Source of the DNA: Truepera sp.
Lineage (GTDB): Bacteria; Deinococcota; Deinococci; Deinococcales; Trueperaceae
DNA length: 5,959 bases
NCBI GenBank assembly: GCA_018333775.1
Contig: JAGXSO010000145.1
Coordinates: 1 to 5,959, forward strand
Direction: 5' to 3'
In this document: one piece after another, positions 1 through 5,379 of the stretch
Layout: each line of letters starts with the position of its first letter
Position numbering within the stretch: the stretch's first letter is position 1
Translations under genes and position numbers: made by a program
The notes under the pieces: model-generated
Database searches by the model: none
Told to the model about the DNA's origin: nothing
What the model saw: the letters and a program-made list of their open reading frames with translations, nothing else

Positions 1-1
1 C

Positions 2-223
2 CGCCTAGCCAAAGATATTGGGGTGTCTGCTCGCCGTATCAACGAGATCGTACATGGTCAGCGGGCCATTAGCCCCGATACCGCCTTGAGGCTTGCGCGT
101 TACTTTTCGATGAGCGAGCGTTTCTGGCTGAACCTGCAGAGCCGCTACGACCTTGAGGTAGAAAAAGACCGGTCGTCAAAGCAAATCGAGCAGCAGGTGC
201 GGGTGCTGGCAGCCCAGGCGTAG
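2..223 (+). CDS. higA: HigA/VapI-family antitoxin (XRE helix-turn-helix), 5' end cut by window edge
   Basis: This is the antitoxin of a HigBA-type toxin-antitoxin pair, a DNA-binding protein that in this family neutralises the RelE-like mRNA interferase HigB and represses its own operon. The frame is open from base 2 with no start codon needed, reading RLAKDIGVSARRINEIVHGQ. The GTG at 23 lies inside the helix-turn-helix and is not the start. The signature RRINEIVHGQR, then ISPDTALRLARYFSMSERFW and NLQSRYDLEVEK, is typical of this family. About 73 residues are visible against a usual 95-105, so roughly 30 N-terminal residues lie to the left. The C-terminus (VRVLAAQA) ends at the usual family length with two tandem TAG codons (221-226). 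A higB partner would be expected just upstream, outside the window. The family assignment is firm; activity cannot be judged. Confidence 0.88.
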   Translation, partial: RLAKDIGVSARRINEIVHGQRAISPDTALRLARYFSMSERFWLNLQSRYDLEVEKDRSSKQIEQQVRVLAAQA

Positions 224-250
224 TAGCGCCTCGGACACGGTTGGGGCTGC
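209..250 (+). other. Nested inverted repeat over the higA stop codons
   Basis: An inner 5-bp stem (AGGCG 216-220, CGCCT 227-231) has as its loop exactly the two tandem stop codons TAGTAG (221-226). An outer 7-bp pair (GCAGCCC 209-215, GGGCTGC 244-250) encloses it, with a 12-nt one-sided bulge at 232-243. There is no T-run behind it, so it is not a classical intrinsic terminator. It might still slow RNA polymerase or protect the 3' end of a higBA transcript. The stems are short and chance is a real alternative. Confidence 0.3.
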
Positions 251-425
251 AATGGGCTCCAGCACCATGGCCATATGCCTCCATGATAGCAGGGCGGGAG
301 GGGCGCTCGGGTGTGGGTCGTGATTGCTGGCCCGCCCCATCCAGCCTATCCGTCCAAAGTCGCGTCCTTAACCCTCTTCCGGTCGGCGGGGCGCGTGCGT
401 GTTGGGGCTCGAGCCCGGTATCTCG
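251..425. other. Non-coding stretch between higA and the hepT remnant
   Basis: I find no gene here on either strand. Reading frames that cross it translate into low-complexity, Arg/Pro/Ala/Ser-rich sequence with no recognisable motif. A minus-strand ATG near 272-276 has a GGAGG-like sequence in front of it, but its frame runs backwards into higA and stops after about 32 codons. A 12-bp perfect palindrome without a loop (GGGCTCGAGCCC, 405-416) lies just beyond the 3' end of the hepT remnant. It cannot form a normal hairpin. Confidence 0.5.
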
Positions 426-776
426 CTACTTTTTGGAATTGGGATGCGTCTTGGCCAGGATGCGCTCGAGCGCGGGCAAGCGCGGAGGCAGGTTCATCGT
501 TGCCGTGTCCCAAAGGGTGCGCGGGCTAGTCCAGGGGTATTCGTGGACCAGGACGTTACGCATTCCGCGCATCTTGGCCCAAGGCACCTCAGGGTAACGC
601 GTCTCGACCTCAGGCGGAAGATGCCGGGTGGCGTCGCCGATAATGATAAAGCTGTAGGCAACCGCACGAAGCGTCTAGCGGTCGGCGGCGAACGCCTCGA
701 AATCCATCCCTGAGGTGTAGCCCTAGATATCACGAATCGCCTCGACGATATCGCCAAGCCAGTAACGCCACTCTCT
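426..776 (-). pseudogene. hepT: HEPN-domain (DUF86/HepT-type) toxin, no start codon and two in-frame TAG codons
   Basis: On the minus strand one continuous frame of about 116 codons reads like a complete HepT (DUF86) protein. It begins REWRYWLGDIVEAIRDI, then TAG (723-725), then GYTSGMDFEAFAADR, then a second TAG (675-677). It continues TLRAVAYSFIIIGDATRHLP and ends ERILAKTHPNSKK at TAG (426-428). HepT toxins are HEPN-fold RNases. The catalytic RX4HXY motif is present as RNVLVHEY at 537-560. No ATG, GTG or TTG lies before the conserved REWRYW, and a TGA precedes it in frame within the end of mntA. The toxin frame begins 7 bp after the mntA stop codon, the usual antitoxin-toxin operon order. 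Start loss and two nonsense codons without any frameshift point to a recently inactivated toxin. TAG readthrough or recoding is the alternative, judged unlikely because higA and mntA also end at TAG at normal family lengths. Confidence 0.85.
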
Positions 777-783
777 AGGCGGC

Positions 784-1074
784 CTACACGGCCTCTTTCA
801 AGATGTCTTCACGCATCCACCACCTGAGGCCATCTGGTGTAAGTACATCGACCTCACGCCCCAGCAGGGTTTCGAGATGGAGCTTGAGGTCGTAAAGTTC
901 GAACAGCCCCGAGCAAGCTTCCGGGGCGAACTTGACCAGGATGTCCACGTCGCTCACGTCGTCGGCTTGGTCGCGGGCGGTGGAGCCGAAGAGGTAGAGG
1001 GACTGCACCCCGAAGCGCGTTTTCACTTCGTCCCTATGGGCTTTGAGGATAGCTAGCGCCTCATCTCGCCGCAT
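784..1074 (-). CDS. mntA: MntA-type minimal nucleotidyltransferase antitoxin
   Basis: This 96-residue protein of the MNT (minimal nucleotidyltransferase, DNA polymerase beta superfamily) type is the usual partner of HEPN toxins. Characterised MntA proteins silence HepT by adding AMP groups to the tyrosine of its RX4HXY motif. The active-site signature GSX10DXD is exact: G30-S31, then D42 and D44 in the stretch GSTARDQADDVSDVDILV. A third acidic residue is likely D76 in GREVDVLT. Length is normal for the family. I chose the ATG at 1074 because GGAGGT (1085-1090) lies 10 nt upstream. An in-frame GTG at 1086 would overlap that ribosome binding site. The gene looks intact and all catalytic residues are visible, yet the toxin gene behind it is broken. 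It may therefore be an orphan antitoxin able to act on a related toxin elsewhere, or simply not yet decayed. Confidence 0.9.
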   Translation of the reverse strand: MRRDEALAILKAHRDEVKTRFGVQSLYLFGSTARDQADDVSDVDILVKFAPEACSGLFELYDLKLHLETLLGREVDVLTPDGLRWWMREDILKEAV

Positions 1075-1084
1075 GCCGTTTAGC

Positions 1085-1103
1085 ACCTCCAGCCCTCAGT
1101 ATA
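1085..1103 (-). promoter_or_regulatory. mntA ribosome binding site with a possible -10 element
   Basis: GGAGGT at 1085-1090 on the minus strand sits 10 nt before the ATG at 1074 and decides that start over the overlapping GTG at 1086. TATACT (minus strand, 1098-1103) is a five-of-six match to the -10 consensus and would give a very short leader. No convincing -35 lies 16-18 bp further upstream, so the promoter part is weak. Confidence 0.45.
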
Positions 1104-1198
1104 GGTGAGATCGAATAGCTAGGGGGCTTCGGGTATAGCTTGAACACTTCTCGCACGGTTTTGAGCGCCTGTTCAATTCGGGGAGGTTTGCTGTAGAG

Positions 1199-1395
1199 TC
1201 GCAGGCCAGCCAACCTGAACCGATCGCGCAGATTGCCAGACAGCTCGGGATGCCGAAGCGGCTCTATCCTTACGGCACGATCATCGCCAAGGTCGAGCGC
1301 CTGCTGCCGGTGGCGGGAGGATGATTTTGGTCACCGCCATCACCCCTACGCCGACCGGCGAGGGGAAGACTGCCATCTCCATCGGCCTGACGCGG
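1199..1395 (+). pseudogene. fhs: 5' fragment of formate-tetrahydrofolate ligase, frameshifted and truncated
   Basis: This is the start of a formate-tetrahydrofolate ligase, the ATP-dependent enzyme that makes 10-formyl-THF. Frame 2 reads EPIAQIARQLGMPKRLYPYG, then TIIAKVERLLPVAGG, and stops at TGA 1322-1324. It matches the conserved N-terminal region of the family. Frame 1 then takes over at 1321 with MILVTAITPTPTGEGKTA and SIGL, the highly conserved P-loop segment; GEGKT is the ATP-binding lysine loop. A one- or two-base indel around 1313-1321 would rejoin the two. Fewer than 70 of about 550 family residues are present. The large substrate-binding part (for example REPSLGP and the GGAAGGG loop) is missing, because the frame passes into transaldolase-like sequence instead. 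No convincing start codon is seen before the conserved part. It cannot make an active enzyme. Confidence 0.8.
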
Positions 1396-1494
1396 GCGCT
1401 CGAGCGTCGCGCTCGCGAGGGCAAACACCTACGGGTCGCTTCGGTGGCCAGCTTTTTCGTAAGCCGTGTCGATACCGAGGTCGACAGCAGGCTC
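1396..1494 (+). pseudogene. tal: Internal fragment of transaldolase fused in frame to the fhs remnant
   Basis: Continuing in the frame of the P-loop segment, the translation changes family. ALERRAREGKHLRVASVASF followed by FVSRVDTEVDSRL matches the SVASFFVSRVDTEVD signature of the long transaldolase family (the type found in actinobacteria and in Tal-Pgi fusions). Only about 33 residues are present, and the Schiff-base lysine region lies elsewhere in the family and is absent. After DSRL the similarity ends, and the frame runs through unrelated sequence to TAG at 1564-1566, just before tkt. Transaldolase and transketolase genes are often neighbours, so this scrap directly upstream of tkt is probably the relic of a tal-tkt cluster. 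The exact fhs/tal joint is blurred around 1387-1405, because both families have a similar Gly-Leu...Ala-Leu stretch there. Identification rests on one strong motif. Confidence 0.75.
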
Positions 1495-1590
1495 GCGTGG
1501 CTTAGGGCTCAAACCGAAGACACAAACAGTCAAGCCCCGCGACAGCCGTTTCTAGTTTTCTGGTAGCCTTGGGCTGTTTGGAGGAACCCC

Positions 1591-3591
1591 ATGGACACGC
1601 TGACCACCCCCCCCGACACGGCGCTACAGACGCGCTCCATTAACGCTATCCGCGCCCTCACCATCGACGCTACCGAGGCCACCGGCGACGGCCACCCCGG
1701 TATGCCGCTAGGCGCGGCAGCGATGGGATATACGCTGTGGACTAGGTTTTTACAGCATAACCCCCATAACCCCAGTTGGTTTAACCGCGACCGCTTTGTG
1801 CAATCAGCCGGGCACGGCTCCATGCTGCTTTACAGCCTGTTGCACCTAACCGGCTACGACCTGCCGATGGCGGAGCTTAAGCGCTACCGGCAGTGGGGGA
1901 GCCAGACGCCAGGCCACCCCGAGTATGGGCACACGCCCGGGGTGGAGACCACCACCGGCCCGCTGGGGCAAGGCGTCAGCACGGCGGTGGGGATGGCCCT
2001 GGCCGAGGCGCACCTAGCCGTGCGCTTTAATCGGCCCGGCTTTGACATCATCGACCACTACACTTACGTCATCGCCTCCGATGGCGATCTGATGGAGGGC
2101 GTCTCAGCCGAGGCCTCGTCGCTGGCCGGGCACTTGGGGCTTGGCAAGCTGATCGTGCTCTATGATGACAACCGGATCACCATCGATGGCAAAACCGAGA
2201 TCACCTTCACCGAGGACGTGCTGAAGCGCTATCAGGCCTACGGCTGGCACACCGCGCAAGTCGAAGACGGCAACGACGTGGCGGCCATCAGCGCCGCCCT
2301 GGAGCGGGCTAAGGCCGATCCGCGGCCCAGCCTGATCGCAGTGCGCACCGTTATCGGCTACGGCTCGCCCAACAAGGCCGGCAGCTCGGCAGCGCACGGC
2401 TCGGTGTTGGGCGCTGAGGAGGCTAAGCGCACCAAGGCGAATCTCGGCATCGACTGGCCGGCTTTTAGCGTGCCTGAGGACGTGTTGGCTCATTATCGAG
2501 AGGCTGTGACCGCCGGAGCCGCCGCCGAACAGCGCTGGCAGGAGCGTCTGGCTGCCTACCAGGCTGCCCATCCCGAGCCAGCCGCCGAACTTGCGCGGGT
2601 CATGGCCGGTCAGGTGTCGGAGATTCATGATCTACTGCCGCGCTTTGAGGTCGGCGGCAAGGACGCCACCCGCAACAGCTCGCATCAGGTGCTAAACGCC
2701 ATCGCCGGGCGCGTGAAAGAGTTGGTGGGCGGTTCAGCCGATCTGGCCGGCTCGAACAAGACCACGCTCAAAGACGGCGGCTTCATGCAGCGCGGCCATT
2801 ACGCCGGGCGCAACATCCACTTCGGCGTGCGCGAGCACGGCATGGGCGCTATCGCCAACGGGCTAGCGCTACACGGCGGGGTGATGCCATATGTGGCAAC
2901 CTTTTTGATCTTCTCGGACTACCTGCGGCCCAGCTTGAGGCTAGCCGCCCTGATGGGTATCAAGGTCATCTATCTGTTCACTCACGACAGCATCGGCCTA
3001 GGCGGCGACGGCCCCACCCACCAGCCGATTGAGCACCTGATGTCGCTGCGGGCCATTCCCAACCTGCTCCTGCTGCGCCCCGCCGACGCCAACGAGACCG
3101 CCCAGGCCTGGGAAGTGGCGGTCAGGCATCAGGGCGGCCCGGTAGTGCTGGCGCTGAGCCGTCAAGACCTCCCCTACCTGGCTATCCCCCAGGGTGCGGT
3201 AGCCAAGGGGGCTTACGTGCTGAGCGAGTCCTCCGGCCCGCTACGGCTGGTCCTCGTGGCTACCGGCTCGGAGGTGCCTCTGGCGCTGGCGGCTCAGTCG
3301 GCGCTGATACGCGACGGCATCGGCACGCGGGTGGTGAGCATGCCTAGCTGGGAGCTGTTCGACCGGCAGGACGCGGCTTACCGAGATGCAGTGCTGCCTC
3401 CGGGCGTCCCGCGCCTGGCCCTGGAGGCCGGGGCTACCTTGGGCTGGTACAAGCACCTTGGCACCACGGGGTCGGTCATCGGTGTGGATCGCTTCGGCGC
3501 CTCGGCGCCCGGCGAGGAGGTCATGGCGCGTTATGGGTTTAGCGTGGAAAGTGTGGTGCAGGCTGCCAAGCAGCTGCTGATTAGCCGTTGA
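1591..3591 (+). CDS. tkt: Transketolase, full length
   Basis: This cytosolic, thiamine-diphosphate-dependent enzyme of the non-oxidative pentose phosphate pathway moves two-carbon ketol units between sugar phosphates, such as xylulose-5-phosphate and ribose-5-phosphate. Its 666 residues are close to the E. coli enzyme (about 663). All three domains are present. The N-terminal cofactor domain has GHPGMPLG (34-41, H35), GHGS (74-77), GHPE (108-111) and [10 protein letters not shown] (119-128). The ThDP/metal site runs from SDGD (163-166) to YDDN (191-194). The pyrimidine-binding domain carries the catalytic glutamate in GVREHG (E415), plus [15 protein letters not shown] (465-479). Substrate residues H269, R361, H465 and R524 align with the known set. 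The C-terminal domain has ATGSEV (557-562). GGAGGA at 1580-1585 stands 5 nt before the ATG. Upstream lies only fhs/tal debris and I see no clear promoter there. The 69-nt gap to the next gene contains its own promoter-like sequence. Confidence 0.97.
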   Translation: MDTLTTPPDTALQTRSINAIRALTIDATEATGDGHPGMPLGAAAMGYTLWTRFLQHNPHNPSWFNRDRFVQSAGHGSMLLYSLLHLTGYDLPMAELKRYRQWGSQTPGHPEYGHTPGVETTTGPLGQGVSTAVGMALAEAHLAVRFNRPGFDIIDHYTYVIASDGDLMEGVSAEASSLAGHLGLGKLIVLYDDNRITIDGKTEITFTEDVLKRYQAYGWHTAQVEDGNDVAAISAALERAKADPRPSLIAVRTVIGYGSPNKAGSSAAHGSVLGAEEAKRTKANLGIDWPAFSVPEDVLAHYREAVTAGAAAEQRWQERLAAYQAAHPEPAAELARVMAGQVSEIHDLLPRFEVGGKDATRNSSHQVLNAIAGRVKELVGGSADLAGSNKTTLKDGGFMQRGHYAGRNIHFGVREHGMGAIANGLALHGGVMPYVATFLIFSDYLRPSLRLAALMGIKVIYLFTHDSIGLGGDGPTHQPIEHLMSLRAIPNLLLLRPADANETAQAWEVAVRHQGGPVVLALSRQDLPYLAIPQGAVAKGAYVLSESSGPLRLVLVATGSEVPLALAAQSALIRDGIGTRVVSMPSWELFDRQDAAYRDAVLPPGVPRLALEAGATLGWYKHLGTTGSVIGVDRFGASAPGEEVMARYGFSVESVVQAAKQLLISR

Positions 3592-3617
3592 CACTTGCGG
3601 ATTAGAATCTTTCTCAT
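3588..3617 (+). promoter_or_regulatory. Possible sigma-70-type promoter for the DUF3352-like gene
   Basis: A perfect TTGACA (3588-3593) overlaps the TGA stop of tkt. At 18 bp spacing it is followed by TCTCAT (3612-3617), a four-of-six match to the -10 consensus. A better -10 match, TAGAAT (3603-3608), is only 9 bp away, so the pairing is uncertain. If real, the promoter would let the downstream gene be transcribed independently of tkt. Confidence 0.35.
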
Positions 3618-3646
3618 TGCCGCACTGTACACTATGGCCTATGCCC

Positions 3647-3654
3647 AAGGAGGA
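3647..3654 (+). promoter_or_regulatory. Strong ribosome binding site fixing the start at 3661
   Basis: AAGGAGGA lies 6 nt before the ATG at 3661. The same frame is open further upstream to a TTG at 3595 and an ATG at 3634, but neither has a comparable site. The start at 3661 also leaves a clean signal peptide at the N-terminus. Confidence 0.8.
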
Positions 3655-3660
3655 CAAGCT

Positions 3661-5379
3661 ATGAATTTGCCTAACCGTGTCCTGGCCCTACTGCTGACGC
3701 TGCTGCTAACCGGCGCGGGGCTAGCGCAAACCCTCGCCCCGCTGCTGCCCGCTGAGACCATCCTGGCGTTAGGTATGCAGGATCTGGCCACAGTCTCCGA
3801 CCAGCTTGACGCTTTTCGCGCTGAGTTTGAGCACCTGGATGTAGCCGGAGCCCTGGCAGCGGCCTTCCCGATGGACGCCCAGGGCGAAGCTAAGCTGCCC
3901 GAGGCGTGGCGCGAACTAGATGCGCTTAAGGTGTTGGGTCAAGAAGCCTGGCTGGCCTTGTCAGCCTCGCAGTTCAATCCGCTGCCGGCGTTGACGCTAA
4001 TAACGCGGCTTAGTCCGGAGGTGCAGGCCACGGTGACGGAGCTATTAGCAGAGGCGCAGCGCGACCGGCCGGTGGAGAGTTTTAGCGAGAGCGGCTTCAC
4101 CTTCCACCAGCTTGTGCTCGAAGATGAACTGCTACCGGTGCTAGCCTACGCGCAGGCTCAGGATCTGCTCTTGTTGTCGAGTAATCCCGACACGCTGCGC
4201 GGCCTGCTGCGGCGCCTGGCCGGGGCGGCTGAACCTAACTTTGCTAGCAGTGCGGGATATCAGGCTACTCTGGGGCAGCTAGCGCCGGGGAGCTTCTATG
4301 GCTACCTCAACTTCGCTCAGCTCGCGGTGGTAGCCCGGCCTTTTGTGCAAGGCTTCGGAGTCGATGCCCTGGTGGCGCGGCTCGCCACAGCGCTACAGAC
4401 TGCGGGAAGCGCCGGTAGCGTGCTGCGCGTAACCGCTACCGGGCTCGAGCAAGAGAGCCGGCAGGCAGTCAACCCTCAAGGCGGCGACCTGGCGCTTTAT
4501 CAACTGCTCACGGCGGGCGAGCCGGTCAGCTTCGACAGCCTCCGTTTCACACCGCAAAACGCACTCAGTTACACGGTGGACGCCACTAATCTGCGCGGCT
4601 GGTGGGACTACTTGAACGACCTGGCCATTAGCATCCCGGAGCTGGGCGGCAGCCTCGATCAGCTGCTGCTTGCTAACTTCGGCCTCGACCTGCGCCGCAC
4701 CGCCCTGAACTGGACCGGCGCGCATATTGCCACCATCGTCACAGCCCCGAGTGAGGTGGTAGTCCCCGGTATGCCCGCCGAAAACCTACTGGGCGAGAAT
4801 CTGTTCTTGCTTCCTGCCACCGACGAAGCCGCGGCCCAGCGGGGCTTAACCGAGCTGTTGCAGGTGGTAAGCCAGACTGTTGCCGCCTTCGGCGACCCGA
4901 TGGGGGTAGGCGTCCCCACCATCAGCAGCGAAGCGATCGGCGGCGTAACCGTGACCCATTACGACATCACCCCCGGTGTGAGCCTGAGCTACGCCGTCAC
5001 CGGCGGCTATGCGCTGATTGCCACCAGTCGGGAGGCGATGCGCGCGGTTCTCGAAACGCTTGCCGGGACGGTCAATCTAGGCACGCAAGCCAGTTACCAG
5101 GCGCTGGTCGCTGCGGTACCGACCCAAATCAATAGCCTAAGCTTTACCGATATGCGCCTCTTTATGGAGTGGATGGCTCGGGAGATGCGGAGCCAGATTC
5201 AGCTCACTGCCGGGCTCGCCGGCGGGGCCGGCCTCGACTTTGCGGCTATCGACCGTGCAGCTGGTGCGCTCGAGCAGTTCCTGCTCTTTACCGCCGGGCG
5301 CTTAGGCAGCGGCATCGGTTACAGCCAGCGCTCGCCGGAGGGGATTTACAGCTACAGCTTTACCGAGGTGAGCTGGTAA
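3661..5379 (+). CDS. Secreted DUF3352-like protein with a duplicated domain
   Basis: The 572-residue protein carries a Sec signal peptide: MNLPNR, a hydrophobic core of about 14 residues (VLALLLTLLLTGAG), then LAQ with likely cleavage after A22. There is no cysteine anywhere, so it is neither a lipoprotein nor disulfide-bonded. Mature protein would lie outside the cytoplasmic membrane. The layout matches my memory of the DUF3352 family, whose function is unknown. It is made of two similar halves. The first opens with PAETILALGMQDL (30-42) and the second with TPQNALSYTVDATNL (297-311). Each has a central unit, LAYAQAQDLLLLSSNPDTLR (161-180) versus LSYAVTGGYALIATSREAMR (442-461). Each unit is followed after about 20 residues by a GYQATLGQL / SYQALVAAV element (199-207, 478-486). 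No enzyme motif is visible. It lies 69 nt after tkt and its end overlaps the convergent sppA by 20 bp. The family name comes from pattern memory and is moderately sure. Confidence 0.8.
   Translation: MNLPNRVLALLLTLLLTGAGLAQTLAPLLPAETILALGMQDLATVSDQLDAFRAEFEHLDVAGALAAAFPMDAQGEAKLPEAWRELDALKVLGQEAWLALSASQFNPLPALTLITRLSPEVQATVTELLAEAQRDRPVESFSESGFTFHQLVLEDELLPVLAYAQAQDLLLLSSNPDTLRGLLRRLAGAAEPNFASSAGYQATLGQLAPGSFYGYLNFAQLAVVARPFVQGFGVDALVARLATALQTAGSAGSVLRVTATGLEQESRQAVNPQGGDLALYQLLTAGEPVSFDSLRFTPQNALSYTVDATNLRGWWDYLNDLAISIPELGGSLDQLLLANFGLDLRRTALNWTGAHIATIVTAPSEVVVPGMPAENLLGENLFLLPATDEAAAQRGLTELLQVVSQTVAAFGDPMGVGVPTISSEAIGGVTVTHYDITPGVSLSYAVTGGYALIATSREAMRAVLETLAGTVNLGTQASYQALVAAVPTQINSLSFTDMRLFMEWMAREMRSQIQLTAGLAGGAGLDFAAIDRAAGALEQFLLFTAGRLGSGIGYSQRSPEGIYSYSFTEVSW

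Noticed and set aside
405..416. 12-bp palindrome GGGCTCGAGCCC after the hepT remnant
   Set aside because: It has no loop and no T-run, so it is not a terminator. A palindrome alone is not enough for an operator call.
241..713. Three overlapping plus-strand frames between higA and mntA
   Set aside because: They are antisense to the HEPN remnant or lie in non-coding sequence, have no ribosome binding site and match nothing I recognise.
494..757. Minus-strand frame of 87 residues over the hepT region
   Set aside because: It is the wrong frame and Arg/Ser/Pro-rich. The neighbouring minus frame gives the HEPN protein with conserved motifs.
1061..1215. Coding-like minus-strand stretch (LRLYSKPPRIEQALKTVREV, then FKLYPKPP) upstream of mntA
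   Set aside because: The residue mix looks protein-like and the frame is open to TGA at 1061-1063. However, it has no recognised family, no good start, and overlaps both the mntA start and the fhs remnant. It could be a further relic, but that cannot be supported.
426..1566. Possible mobile element or integration scar explaining the debris
   Set aside because: I found no transposase, no flanking inverted or direct repeats and no tRNA. Ordinary deletion and decay suffice.
1542..1577. Inverted repeat ACAGCC...GGCTGT just before the tkt ribosome binding site
   Set aside because: The arms are 6 bp with a 24-nt loop. This is too weak to call an operator or attenuator.
2104..2628. 174-residue minus-strand frame inside tkt
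   Set aside because: It is a shadow of a clearly conserved transketolase; long antisense frames are common in high-GC genes.
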